Part shown: one piece after another, positions 1 through 8,314 of the stretch
Layout: each line of letters starts with the position of its first letter
How positions within the stretch are numbered: position 1 is the first letter of the stretch
Source: Acetobacteraceae bacterium
GTDB taxonomy: Bacteria; Pseudomonadota; Alphaproteobacteria; Acetobacterales; Acetobacteraceae
DNA length: 54,739 nucleotides
Direction: 5' to 3'
Assembly (NCBI GenBank): GCA_030041375.1
Contig: JASHOA010000078.1
Span: 1 to 54,739, forward strand
Notes under the pieces: generated by a model
Told to the model about the DNA's origin: nothing
The model's input: only the letters and a program-made list of their open reading frames with translations
Databases searched by the model: none
Position numbers and translations under genes: made by a program

Positions 1-357
1 CCTTGCTTGCGTGCCGTATGGTGATCAGCGTCGCGCTGGCTGCGCAGACGACGCTCTCCACCACGAAGCCGCGCGGCACCAGGGCAGACGGACGGAAGCT
101 TGGTCGCATACCGTTGGATTCCCTCAGAAAACCAACGCAGTCCGCTCCCCAATCTCATCAAAAGTGAGTCAGAGCCAATTTTGCAAGCCGAAGAACATTC
201 AGGGGCCGGTCGGCGGCTCTCGTTCGCGGTTGGATCGATCTGCGCTCCGCGCCGGAACCGGCAGGCGGGCACTAATTTCGGCTTTGCTCAACCGGGCGAG
301 TCGCGGCACCGCATCCGTGGCAAGAATCCCTGTTTCCAGTCCGAACAACGGCTTACA
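1..357. other. Left-edge non-coding stretch with a solo IS end
   Basis: No convincing gene is visible. Short open frames on both strands overlap one another and show no recognisable protein. The only recognisable item is a solitary ISL3-type terminal repeat at 168-189. The sequence left of it may be the remains of an element cut by the window edge. Confidence 0.5.
168..189 (+). repeat. Solo ISL3-type terminal inverted repeat
   Basis: This 22-bp end (core GTCAGAGCCAATTTTGCAAG) matches the IS ends at 18355-18376 (reverse complement) and 18921-18942. It is close to those at 18557-18578 and 30619-30640. No transposase is attached, so it is a scar. It is followed by GCCGAAGAACA, which also follows the ends at 18557 and 30619. 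Confidence 0.7.
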
Positions 358-921
358 ATGTCGTTGCGCGCGCGAGTCGTGCGCAAGGGAAACAACCGGC
401 GTCACGTGCACACGGCGATCGGAGCGTCGCAAGCGGTCAGTGACCATACACAGGGCAGGACGGCCGTGGGCAAAGCATCCACGTCGGGGTCTCGTAGCGT
501 AAGCGCGAATCATTTTTTGTCCTCAGAATCGAAAGCGGGGACGAAACGCGGAAAACGAATCAGTCGCGCCGAACGGTCCTCTACCGACAGTCGAATCCGC
601 AAGGCAAAAGAGCGGATCATATTCGGAGAAAATATCCGGCGCGCCCGTGAGGCCCTGGGCCTGTCGCAAGCCGAACTTGCAGAACTTTGCCTGACAGATC
701 AGGGTTATGTTTCCGCGGTCGAGCTCGGCAAACACAATGTTTCCATAGATCGGATGTCACACTTCGCCAAAGTCCTCGGGGTTCCCATCGATTCCCTCTT
801 GCGCCTCGGATTCGGCCAACGTAGTAATGGCCTTAAGCGGCGACTGCAAGCGCGACTCTCTTCACAGAGTGTGCGCGAACAGTTGCTCCGGACAGCGCAA
901 GGACGGAGTCCTGACGGATGA
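358..921 (+). CDS. XRE-family helix-turn-helix regulator
   Basis: About 187 residues from the ATG at 358; the frame stays open upstream to a TTG at 100, so the start is uncertain. Residues about 85-150 form a Cro/C1-type HTH (FGENIRRAREALGLSQAELA, then a VSAVELGKHNVSIDRM segment and a leucine-rich fourth helix). The N-terminal half is basic and low-complexity with no known domain. Its position upstream of the T4SS operon makes it a candidate regulator of transfer genes, which is inference. Such proteins normally bind an operator as dimers. Confidence 0.7.
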   Translation: MSLRARVVRKGNNRRHVHTAIGASQAVSDHTQGRTAVGKASTSGSRSVSANHFLSSESKAGTKRGKRISRAERSSTDSRIRKAKERIIFGENIRRAREALGLSQAELAELCLTDQGYVSAVELGKHNVSIDRMSHFAKVLGVPIDSLLRLGFGQRSNGLKRRLQARLSSQSVREQLLRTAQGRSPDG

Positions 922-998
922 TGGAACGGCCTGGTGAATCGCGGCAAGCATTCGGAAGAACCTGCCGATATGCCGGCCGCTTTCCGCCAGGTCTATTT

Positions 999-1358
999 CT
1001 ACTTTCGCCGCGGCGGTTGAGCGGTTTTACGAGCCGCCTGTTTCCGTTGCCGGGCCTTCCGGGCGCGGCTCTGCGGCATCACAGGTTCGACGCCGATTCC
1101 CGCGAGAACCGTCTTCCGCTCCTGAACAGCACGGCGGATCGCGCTCAGACAGAAGTCCAGTTCGCCCTCGCCGACCAGAAGATACTGCCGGAGATCGGCA
1201 TAAAAATCCTGGGACCGCCGGGCGATTTCCGATTCGACTGCGCTGCGAATGAAGCTCGCCCGGTCTTCGTCCGGCCGCAGCACCGCATCGACCTCCGCGA
1301 AGGTACCGTCGGGGAACCGCGCCATGGTCATCTCGGCGAATCGCTTAGGCCGCGCCAT
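999..1358 (-). CDS. Small ribbon-helix-helix-like protein
   Basis: 119 residues from the ATG at 1358 (MARPKRFAEMTMARFPDGTF). The first 60 residues look like a CopG/Arc-type ribbon-helix-helix: a short strand (MTMARFPDG), then two helices, the second containing DEDRASFIRSAVESEIARR. The C-terminus is strongly basic (KARQRKQAARK). It is divergent from virB1, so it could be an autoregulator or antitoxin-like repressor acting on the intergenic region. No toxin partner is adjacent. Family assignment is by fold appearance only. Confidence 0.55.
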   Translation of the reverse strand: MARPKRFAEMTMARFPDGTFAEVDAVLRPDEDRASFIRSAVESEIARRSQDFYADLRQYLLVGEGELDFCLSAIRRAVQERKTVLAGIGVEPVMPQSRARKARQRKQAARKTAQPPRRK

Positions 1359-1520
1359 CCGCCGCGTATCGCATAGTACCGCGCACCTGTTCAACCTAAG
1401 CCTTTGAAACTCGTAAGGGATACTCTTGTTGACGTTATCGGTATCCATAACGTAAATGCGAATCATGAGATGGAGAAGCCTGATCTGGCATCAGCTGGCC
1501 GCGTGGAAACGAGAGTTGCG

Positions 1521-2282
1521 ATGATCGTTCCGCTGGCTCTGTTCACCCGACTGGCCGGCACCTGCGCGCCCGAGGTCGCACCCGGGACGCTGGCGGCGCT
1601 TGCGGCGGTGGAAAGCCGCTTCGATACGCACGCGATCTACGACAACACGGCGCACGCGGCCTTGCACCCGAAGGATCGGGCAGAGGCGATCGCCCTGGCC
1701 CGGCAGGCGATCGCGGCGGACCACTCCGTCGATCTCGGTCTCATGCAGATCAACTCCCGGAATCTCATGCCGCTCAACCTTTCCGTCGCGGACGCCTTCG
1801 AACCCTGTCCGAATCTCCGCGCGGCGGCGGCGCTGCTGGTAAAGGACTATGACGGCGGCAGGACGCCGGCCGAAGAGCAGGCGGCGTTGCGGGCGGCGCT
1901 CTCCCGCTACAACACGGGCACGACGCGCGGTGGATTCGCGAACGGCTATGTCGCCAAGGTAGTCAGCGCGGCGAAGCGGGTGGTTCCGGAGATCGACCCC
2001 AGTGCGGCAGCCGCAACGAATCCTCAGGCGATAACCCCGAAGGACTGGAACGTTTTCCCCGATTCGCCCGGCCCGGGACGGCTGCAACGCCCGCCCTTGG
2101 ACCGGCTCGCCGCGACAACAAAACCGCCTTCGCAGCCGGGTGTCACGAAACCCGCCGCGCCGGCATGGAATGTCTTTCCCCAGTCGGTCGGGCCGGACCG
2201 CCTGGTAGCCCGGCCGCCCGTGATGCTGACGGGGCATTTTGCGTCAGCAACCAGAACAGCAAACGAGGAACCCGATGAATGA
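1521..2282 (+). CDS. virB1: VirB1-like lytic transglycosylase
   Basis: 253 residues. The SLT (lysozyme-like) domain spans roughly residues 10-145. The catalytic glutamate is in AAVESRFD (about residue 31), followed by DLGLMQINSRN and ALSRYNTGT, the usual SLT motifs. It would cut peptidoglycan locally so the T4SS can cross the periplasm. The C-terminal third is Pro/Ala-rich and contains a repeated WNVFP(D/Q)S.GP.RL motif, seen twice. The start at 1521 has a GAGA-type ribosome site; an ATG at 1470 is the alternative. It overlaps virB2 by 8 bases. Confidence 0.88.
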   Translation: MIVPLALFTRLAGTCAPEVAPGTLAALAAVESRFDTHAIYDNTAHAALHPKDRAEAIALARQAIAADHSVDLGLMQINSRNLMPLNLSVADAFEPCPNLRAAAALLVKDYDGGRTPAEEQAALRAALSRYNTGTTRGGFANGYVAKVVSAAKRVVPEIDPSAAAATNPQAITPKDWNVFPDSPGPGRLQRPPLDRLAATTKPPSQPGVTKPAAPAWNVFPQSVGPDRLVARPPVMLTGHFASATRTANEEPDE

Positions 2283-2640
2283 GAGAAGGCCCATTGGCCT
2301 GGCAGGGCTGCGGGAAATCATGAGGCATGCGCCCTGGCAGGGCGGAAGGGACATGCGCTGTCGCCTGGCGATCGCCGTGCTGACGGGGCTCATGACGCCG
2401 GCACTGGCGCACGCGCAGGTGGTCACGGGCGGCACCAGCCCGACGACGATTCTCAGCAACATCGCAACCTTCATCCTGGGGCCGTTCGGGGAGAGTCTGG
2501 CGGTGCTGGGCGTGATCGGAGTTGGGTTCGCCTTCATCCTGGGCCGGGCTTCGCTCGGCCTGATCGGCAGCATCATCGGCGGGCTGGTGCTGATCTTCGG
2601 CGCGAGTTTCCTCATCACTCAGTTCGTGGGCGCGGGGTGA
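2275..2640 (+). CDS. virB2: VirB2-like pilin (TrbC/VirB2 family)
   Basis: 121 residues from the ATG at 2275, preceded by GAGGAA. A long N-terminal leader ends in a cleavable hydrophobic signal (ALAHAQ). The mature part has two hydrophobic segments (GESLAVLGVIGVGFAFILGR and IGSIIGGLVLIFGASFLI) around a short polar turn, the hallmark of VirB2/TrbC major pilins. It should be processed and assembled into the conjugative pilus. Its stop codon overlaps the virB3 start (TGATG). Confidence 0.88.
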   Translation: MNERRPIGLAGLREIMRHAPWQGGRDMRCRLAIAVLTGLMTPALAHAQVVTGGTSPTTILSNIATFILGPFGESLAVLGVIGVGFAFILGRASLGLIGSIIGGLVLIFGASFLITQFVGAG

Positions 2641-3014
2641 TGGAAGAGCTGGAGGAAGCACCCCTGTTCGTCGCAGCAACACGCCCCGCGCTCGTCGCCG
2701 GCCTGCCGCTCGGCGTCGCCGTGGCGTTCATCATGCTCGGCGGATTCATCATGATCCTCGGGCAGAACCCGCTCTACGAGCTCATCCTGCTGCCGCTCTG
2801 GCTCGGTGCGCGGGCGATCCTGCGCTACGACTACAATGCCGTGCGCATCGTGGCACTCTGGCTCAGATCGTCCGCCCGCTCGATCGACGCGCATCTCTGG
2901 GGTGGGGCCTCGCCGTCACCGTTCCCCGCGCGGCCATCACTCTATTGGCAACGAAGGGGCTGGACCCTGGTTCGCCGGCCGCGTCTGCCGCGCGGAATCT
3001 TCGATGCCTCTTGA
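2640..3014 (+). CDS. virB3: VirB3-like inner-membrane protein
   Basis: 124 residues. It has the typical VirB3 layout: a short N-terminus with PLFVAATRPAL, a hydrophobic hairpin at about residues 20-60 (VAVAFIMLGGFIMILGQNPL, then YELILLPLWLGARAIL) and a soluble tail (RYDYNAVRIVALWLRS). VirB3 partners VirB4 in the inner-membrane complex. The ATG at 2640 overlaps the virB2 stop by one base, and the 3' end overlaps virB4 by 11 bases, indicating translational coupling. Confidence 0.88.
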   Translation: MEELEEAPLFVAATRPALVAGLPLGVAVAFIMLGGFIMILGQNPLYELILLPLWLGARAILRYDYNAVRIVALWLRSSARSIDAHLWGGASPSPFPARPSLYWQRRGWTLVRRPRLPRGIFDAS

Positions 3015-5394
3015 TGCGGCTTGGGCGGAGCGGTCTGCCGAATCGTATCTGCCGTATGTCGGCCATGTCGGCGCGTCCGCGGTGCTGCTGGATGACGGCT
3101 CGGTGCTCGCGATCGGGCCGCTTGCTGGCGTGCCAACGGAACTCGCGGCCGACGAGGAAAGGAACGCTCTGGCACGGGTCCTGAACGGCGTCTGGCGTAA
3201 CATCGCCAATGACAACGTAACGATCTACGTGCACCTGGTCCGGCACCGGCGCGTCGATGATCTGCCACGTGCGGCGTTCCGCAATGGTTTCTCTGCCGAG
3301 CTCGACCGGCTCTACCGGCAGCGTGTCCTGGCGGGCCGGCTGTTCGAGAACACGTATTTCCTGTCGGTGCTCGTCTCTCCGCGCAATCCGCTCGGCGGCA
3401 CGCTCGGCGCTCGGCGGGCGAAGCTTGTCCTGGCGCGGATCCGCAAGGGCGATACGGGCGGCTCCCGCGAGCTGCTGGCTGAGCTCGAGGACATCTGGGG
3501 CACTCTTGCCCGCAGCCTCGAGGGCTACGAGCTCGGAAGGTGCGGGTTGCGCCCAAGAGGCCCGGCACAGTTCTCCGAGATCGCCGAGGCGCTGCGGCTG
3601 ATCCTGACCGGGGAATTCCTTCCCGTGCCGCTGGTCAGCGGCCTCCTGGGGAACGTGATCTACACCGACCGCGTCATCTTCGGCCGGCGCGCTTACGAGA
3701 TCCGCTCGCCCGGAGCCTCGCGCTATGGCGCCCTGTTCGGCTTCCGCGAATATCCGCCGGCGACCTGGCCGGGCATGCTCGCTTCGATCCTGGCGCTGCC
3801 GTGCCCGCTCGTCGTCTCGCAGAGCTTCGGCTTCCTCGCCCGGCCCGACAGCCTTGCCATGCTGAACCTGCGCGAGCGGCAGATGGTGGCCGCCGGCGAT
3901 AAGGCCGTCTCGCAGATCGCGGGTCTGGCCGACGCGCAGGACCAGGTGGCTTCGAGCGAGTCGGTGATGGGGACGCATCACTTCTCGCTCGCGGTCTATG
4001 CCGACAATCTGGCGGAGCTCGACCGGCACGCCGGCACGGCACGCGCGGAGCTTGCGAACGCCGGCGCCGCGGTCGCTCAGGAGTCTCTGGCAATGGAAGC
4101 GGCGTATTTCGCGCAGCTTCCCGGCAACCTTTCCTGGCGGCCGCGGCCGGGCGTGATCTCCTCGCGCAACTTTTCCCATCTCGCGGGGTTCGATGCGTTT
4201 CCGCGTGGCAAGCCGCGCGGACGCTGGGGGCCGGCGATGATGCGGTTCAGGACAACCGCGGCGACCCCTTACGACTACGTTCCCCACGTCGGCGATGTCG
4301 GCATGACCGCGATCTTCGGCCGCATCGGCGGTGGCAAGACCACCTTCCTTCTGTTCCTGCTGGCGATGTTCGACCAGTACATGGCGGCGCGCGGCGGCAC
4401 GGTCGTGTTTTTCGACAAGGACCGCGGCGGAGACTTGCTCACCCGCGCGGTTGGCGGGCGCTACCTGATCGTGCGGGCGGGAGAGGCAAGCGGTCTCGCG
4501 CCGCTCCGGGGCCTCGACGACACACCGGCCTCTCGCGCGTTCCTGGTGAAGTGGCTGAAGGCGCTGATCGTGCTCGACGGCCACGGCCCGTTGCCGCCGG
4601 AGGATGACGCGCGTCTCGCCCGCGGCGTGGCGGCGGCGATGCGGCTGCCGCCCAGCATGCGCACTCTCGAGGGACTGCGGCAGTTCCTCGGCTGGCGCGA
4701 TCCGAAAGGGGCGGGGGCACGGCTCGAACGCTGGTGCCGCAGCGGTTCGCTCGGCTGGGCTTTCGACGGCGAGCGCGACGAGGTGGCGCTCGATGCCGGC
4801 ATGACGGGCTTCGATCTCACTTCCATCCTCGGCGATCCCGGGATCGTCGAACCCGCGGCGCATTACCTCCTGCACCGCATCCGCACCGTCGTCGACGGGC
4901 GGCGCTTCGTCCTCTCCTGCGACGAATTTCGTGCCTACCTCATCAACCCACAGTTCAGGGAGATGTGGGAAGATTTCATGCTGACGGTTCGCAAGAGCAA
5001 CGCCGTCGTGTTGCTCGTGACCCAGCAGCCCGAGCACGTGCTCACCTCGACGCTCGGAGCGACCCTGGTCGGCCAATGCCTGACAAAGGTGTTCTTCCCG
5101 ACCCCGACCGCCGACGAAAAAGTCTACCGCGAGCAGCTCCATCTCACGGCCGGCGAACTCCGCGCGATCCGCGAGGAGATGCTGCCCGGCTCGCGGCAGT
5201 TCCTGATCAAGCGCGAGACCGGCTCGGTGATCGTCGATTTCGATCTCTCGGCGATGCCGGAGTGCATCGCGGTGCTCTCCAGCCGGGCCAACACGGTGCG
5301 CTTTGCCGAGCGGCTGCGCGCCGACGCCGGCACCGACGATCCGGCCGCGTGGCTGCCGGAATTCATGGCGCGGCACCAAGAGGCAGTGGATTGA
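3004..5394 (+). CDS. virB4: VirB4 secretion ATPase
   Basis: 796 residues, normal for VirB4. The N-terminal CagE/TrbE-type domain is followed by a C-terminal AAA+ ATPase. Walker A is FGRIGGGKTTF at about residues 437-447, Walker B is VLSCDEFRAY at about 635-644, and VTQQPEHVLTS follows downstream. It powers pilus assembly and substrate passage at the inner membrane. The frame is open further upstream, but the ATG at 3004 overlaps virB3 as usual and starts at the family's expected N-terminus. Confidence 0.93.
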   Translation: MPLDAAWAERSAESYLPYVGHVGASAVLLDDGSVLAIGPLAGVPTELAADEERNALARVLNGVWRNIANDNVTIYVHLVRHRRVDDLPRAAFRNGFSAELDRLYRQRVLAGRLFENTYFLSVLVSPRNPLGGTLGARRAKLVLARIRKGDTGGSRELLAELEDIWGTLARSLEGYELGRCGLRPRGPAQFSEIAEALRLILTGEFLPVPLVSGLLGNVIYTDRVIFGRRAYEIRSPGASRYGALFGFREYPPATWPGMLASILALPCPLVVSQSFGFLARPDSLAMLNLRERQMVAAGDKAVSQIAGLADAQDQVASSESVMGTHHFSLAVYADNLAELDRHAGTARAELANAGAAVAQESLAMEAAYFAQLPGNLSWRPRPGVISSRNFSHLAGFDAFPRGKPRGRWGPAMMRFRTTAATPYDYVPHVGDVGMTAIFGRIGGGKTTFLLFLLAMFDQYMAARGGTVVFFDKDRGGDLLTRAVGGRYLIVRAGEASGLAPLRGLDDTPASRAFLVKWLKALIVLDGHGPLPPEDDARLARGVAAAMRLPPSMRTLEGLRQFLGWRDPKGAGARLERWCRSGSLGWAFDGERDEVALDAGMTGFDLTSILGDPGIVEPAAHYLLHRIRTVVDGRRFVLSCDEFRAYLINPQFREMWEDFMLTVRKSNAVVLLVTQQPEHVLTSTLGATLVGQCLTKVFFPTPTADEKVYREQLHLTAGELRAIREEMLPGSRQFLIKRETGSVIVDFDLSAMPECIAVLSSRANTVRFAERLRADAGTDDPAAWLPEFMARHQEAVD

Positions 5395-5405
5395 AGGAGA
5401 GGGCG

Positions 5406-6158
5406 ATGCGACGATCTTCGCGCTGGGTCGCACTCGGGGTCTTGCTTGCCGGCGTGGCATTGCCGCCAGCGGCGAGGGCGCAGACGGCGGTGATCGACAA
5501 CGCCTCGCTCGCTCAGCTCGTCAATGCGGTGCGGGAGGCACAGCAGCAGTACCAGGAGCTCGTGCAGAGCTATCAGCAGCTCCGCGCGACCTACCAGGCG
5601 CTCGTCCAGGCCGTGAACCCCAACCAGTGGGCGCAACAGCTCGAGCAGACCTTCCTGCAAGACCCGCTGCCGAACACGAACATCCTGCCCGGGCTCCTCG
5701 AAGGATTGAGCCCCCCGAGCACGCTCGGCGGCAATCTCGGGAGCCTCGCGCAGCAGTACCTCACGCAGAATCAGGTTTATCAGCCGGCCGGCCAGGACTT
5801 CCAGGCGGGGCAACTGCGGAACGCGGCGTTCTCGACGGCCGATCTCGAGGCCGTCGCCACCCAGAACCTCCAATCCCTGCAAGTGCGGGAGGCTGCCCTT
5901 ACGCAGCTCCAGAGCCAGCTCGGGTCGGCGACGACACTCCAGCAGGTGGCATCGATCCAGGCCCGACTCATCGCCGAGCAGAACTATGTGCAGGCGCAGA
6001 CCGCGCAGGCCGAAAACCTGCAAATCCTCGCCACCGAGCAACTGGCGCAACAGCGCGAAGCACAGGAGCAGGCGGCACGGCAGAGTGCGGATCAAGGTAT
6101 GCGAGACGACTGCGCCGCTCTGGCGCAGCTCGGCGCTACTGATCCGGGATGTCCGTGA
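5406..6158 (+). CDS. virB5: VirB5-like minor pilin/adhesin
   Basis: 250 residues. It begins with a signal peptide (RRSSRWVALGVLLAGVALPP, cleavage after ARA). It continues as a Gln/Ala-rich, largely helical protein with coiled-coil stretches (YQELVQSYQQLRATYQALVQ), characteristic of VirB5/TrbJ pilus-tip proteins. A GGAGAGG ribosome site precedes the ATG. The last 24 residues, with GMRDDCAALAQLGATDPGC, are repeated almost residue for residue in the next gene. The stop overlaps that gene's start. Confidence 0.85.
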   Translation: MRRSSRWVALGVLLAGVALPPAARAQTAVIDNASLAQLVNAVREAQQQYQELVQSYQQLRATYQALVQAVNPNQWAQQLEQTFLQDPLPNTNILPGLLEGLSPPSTLGGNLGSLAQQYLTQNQVYQPAGQDFQAGQLRNAAFSTADLEAVATQNLQSLQVREAALTQLQSQLGSATTLQQVASIQARLIAEQNYVQAQTAQAENLQILATEQLAQQREAQEQAARQSADQGMRDDCAALAQLGATDPGCP

Positions 6159-6411
6159 TGTCACGTATGAAACTGATTGGTGTTCTCGTCGTAGCCTTGG
6201 CTATCGGGGCCGTTGGGATAGCTGTCCTTCGAGCAGAATTCTTCAGTACCACAGTGGTCAACAGAAAGACGACGATTGTGCCGCCGAGTGCCGATTGGTT
6301 GGAGCAACATATCCGCGCCGCGGATCAGGCTGCCAACCAGAGTGCCACCCAAGGAATGCGAGACGACTGTGTCGCCCTCCAAAAGTTGGGTGCTACTGAC
6401 CCAGCATGCGC
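6081..6411 (+). repeat. Direct repeat: virB5 tail duplicated in the next gene
   Basis: Bases 6081-6154 and 6338-6411 align codon by codon without gaps. Both encode QSA..QGMRDDC.AL..LGATDP and lie 257 bases apart. Many differences are synonymous or conservative, so this is an old duplication of the virB5 3' end kept under coding constraint, or domain sharing between adjacent genes. Confidence 0.75.
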
Positions 6412-6433
6412 ACAGTTCAACTCACACCGTTGA
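6158..6433 (+). CDS. Small exported/anchored protein, exclusion-like
   Basis: 91 residues from the ATG at 6158, which overlaps the virB5 stop as TGATG; an in-frame ATG at 6149 is possible. It has a single N-terminal hydrophobic helix (LIGVLVVALAIGAVGIAVL), then a short periplasmic region ending in GMRDDCVALQKLGATDPAC, the same motif as the VirB5 tail. The slot between virB5 and virB6 is where TrbK/Eex-type entry-exclusion proteins often sit, so entry exclusion is a reasonable but unproven role. Base composition drops here relative to virB5. Confidence 0.6.
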   Translation: MSRMKLIGVLVVALAIGAVGIAVLRAEFFSTTVVNRKTTIVPPSADWLEQHIRAADQAANQSATQGMRDDCVALQKLGATDPACAQFNSHR

Positions 6434-6445
6434 GAGTGAGTTGTC

Positions 6446-7450
6446 ATGCAAATGAGTGGGTTCAATGTTTTCGAGTTCATCTACCAGACCTATGTGACGA
6501 GCATTGCTGGAGCGATCACCACCAATGTCGACAAGGCGCTTGCGGCAGCGCAGGTGCCGCTCGACGTCACTCTGATACTTCTCTTGATGTTCTACGGCTA
6601 TGAGGTGATCGCCGCTCAGGGAACGACGTTCGGGCACGCAATGAGGCGGTTCACGAGGATAGCCGTCGTGGTGTTTCTGTTGGCCAACACCTCAGCCTAT
6701 AACCATTACGTGGTGTCTTTCTTCACCACCGGGCTGCCGGACTTCTTCGCACAGTACATCGCAGGTGCGCCCGGAGGAACGAACCCAGGGGCTGCGTTCG
6801 ACAAAGCGCTTGTCGATATGTGGTTCAAAACTACAGCCGTTTGGAATATCTCGCCCGGCTGGATCAAGGCGATCTTCTTCGACATGGCATCCCTCGCCGC
6901 GTTCGTAATCGTCGCCTGTTCACTGGTCGTGATGTTCGCAGTTTTCCTCGTGGTTCAGATGCTTATCAGCTTGGCGGTTGTGATCGGACCGATCCTGCTT
7001 CTTGCTTGGCTTTTCGATTACACTCGCAAGATCGTCAACGGCTGGATCGACGTTCTAATCACCTTGTCGTTGTTGACACTGGCAATCAACGTTCTGGTCG
7101 AGCTTCTGGTCTCGGTAATCGGAACGGCCTTGACCAGCACTCAACTAACAGGTCCTGCAACGGACCAGCTTATGGACTTGCTCGGCGTCTCTCTCTTTGT
7201 TCTCGTTCTAAGCGCGTCGGTTCTGATTCTTCCCCGCGTGATCGAGCGGATTGCCGGCGGGGTGGCAGCCGGCGTTGGCCTGGAAGGCGTGCGGCACTGG
7301 ATTCACGGAGCGCCGGCTTGGCGCGCCGGCGGACAGATCGTGAGCCAAGGTGCTCCGGTGGTGGGATCGGGTGCGCGCCGCGGAGCCGCGGCTGCGGCGC
7401 AGAACGCACGGCGCATCGCGAACCGGCTGAGCGGTCGGAAGGAAGGGTGA
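6446..7450 (+). CDS. virB6: VirB6-like polytopic membrane protein
   Basis: 334 residues with at least five hydrophobic helices (for example LDVTLILLLMFYGYEVIAAQ, LAAFVIVACSLVVMFAVFLV, ISLAVVIGPILLLAWLF). It has the VirB6/TrbL core, including the conserved Trp-containing loop (WIKAIFFDMASL). It forms part of the inner-membrane channel. The C-terminus is a basic Ala/Arg-rich tail. Bases from about 6160 to 7230 are visibly less GC-rich than the rest of the operon, while the 3' end returns to high GC, suggesting a replaced segment. Confidence 0.87.
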   Translation: MQMSGFNVFEFIYQTYVTSIAGAITTNVDKALAAAQVPLDVTLILLLMFYGYEVIAAQGTTFGHAMRRFTRIAVVVFLLANTSAYNHYVVSFFTTGLPDFFAQYIAGAPGGTNPGAAFDKALVDMWFKTTAVWNISPGWIKAIFFDMASLAAFVIVACSLVVMFAVFLVVQMLISLAVVIGPILLLAWLFDYTRKIVNGWIDVLITLSLLTLAINVLVELLVSVIGTALTSTQLTGPATDQLMDLLGVSLFVLVLSASVLILPRVIERIAGGVAAGVGLEGVRHWIHGAPAWRAGGQIVSQGAPVVGSGARRGAAAAAQNARRIANRLSGRKEG

Positions 7451-7460
7451 GGGGAGGGGC

Positions 7461-7625
7461 ATGCGCGCCATTCTGATCCTCATCCTTGTGGGCGGCCTGC
7501 TCGCCGGATGCTCGAACGGCGAATCCTTGCCGCAGGCCCGCGGACCGCTGTTCCCGCTGAATGCCGGGCTTTGGCACCCGACACCGAGCGATCTCGCGCA
7601 GGTCCCGAAGGTGGCGCAGCAATGA
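7461..7625 (+). CDS. virB7: VirB7-like outer-membrane lipoprotein
   Basis: 54 residues. It starts with MRAILILILVGGLLAGCSNG: a hydrophobic signal followed by the lipobox LLAGC, so Cys17 should be lipidated. The short mature part contains PLNAGLWHPTP, the kind of N/P/W motif used by VirB7/TrwH to bind VirB9. A strong GAGGGGAGGGGC ribosome site precedes the ATG. The stop overlaps the virB8 start (ATGA). Position between B6 and B8, length and lipobox all agree. Confidence 0.87.
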   Translation: MRAILILILVGGLLAGCSNGESLPQARGPLFPLNAGLWHPTPSDLAQVPKVAQQ

Positions 7626-8314
7626 ATGCTGAGATGCAGGCCCCGCCGGTCGATGCCGCCCATCTGGCCGATTACTTCCGGGAGGTCGAGAGTTTTCAGG
7701 CGCACCGGGCGCGGAGCGCCAAACGCACCGCAAGGGTAGCTTTCCTTGTCGCCGGGCTCTCCTTGCTCGCGAACGTCGCCCTGGCATTCACGGTGGCCTC
7801 GATGCTGCCGCTCGAACGCCTGGTGCCACTGCCGATGTGGGTGCGGGCGGACGGCACCGTCGATGTTCTGCCAAAGATGTCAGACCTACCGCCGACGCAG
7901 AGTCTCGCGGTTACGCGCGCGGCGATCTGGCAGTACGTCCGCAACCGCGAGGGCTACGATTTCGCGGATGCACGGTACCGCTACGACGTGGTCTCGATGA
8001 TGTCGGCGCCCGATGTCCGGGATGCCTATCAGCAGTGGTTCCTGCCAGGGAACAGGGCGAGCCCGCAGAACACGGTCGGCCGCAAGGGCCAAGTCGATCT
8101 CCGCCTCGTGAACATGTCGTTCGTTCGTCCCCAGGTGGCGCTCGTGCGCTACCAGCGCACGGTGCTGATGTACGGCGAAGCACCGGAGACGACCACCTGG
8201 ACGGCAACCGTCGGCTTCGATCGTGTCGAGAGCCTGCCCGTGCAAAGCCGGCTCTCGGACCCGGGGGGCATCGTCATCACCAACTATCAGAACTCCGAGG
8301 ATTCGGCGCCATGA
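7622..8314 (+). CDS. virB8: VirB8-like inner-membrane assembly factor
   Basis: 230 residues with a short cytoplasmic N-terminus, one transmembrane helix at about 40-62 (VAFLVAGLSLLANVALAFTV) and a periplasmic NTF2-like VirB8 domain (REGYDFADARYRYDVVSMMS, later ATVGFDRVESLPVQ). VirB8 nucleates the inner-membrane complex and contacts VirB9 and VirB10. The start at 7622 overlaps the virB7 stop and the end overlaps the virB9 start (ATGA), so three proteins are translationally coupled. Confidence 0.92.
   Translation: MNAEMQAPPVDAAHLADYFREVESFQAHRARSAKRTARVAFLVAGLSLLANVALAFTVASMLPLERLVPLPMWVRADGTVDVLPKMSDLPPTQSLAVTRAAIWQYVRNREGYDFADARYRYDVVSMMSAPDVRDAYQQWFLPGNRASPQNTVGRKGQVDLRLVNMSFVRPQVALVRYQRTVLMYGEAPETTTWTATVGFDRVESLPVQSRLSDPGGIVITNYQNSEDSAP

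Noticed and set aside
2863-5460. An 865-codon reverse frame opposite virB4
   Set aside because: Mirror frame of virB4; rich in Arg/Ala/His with no domain.
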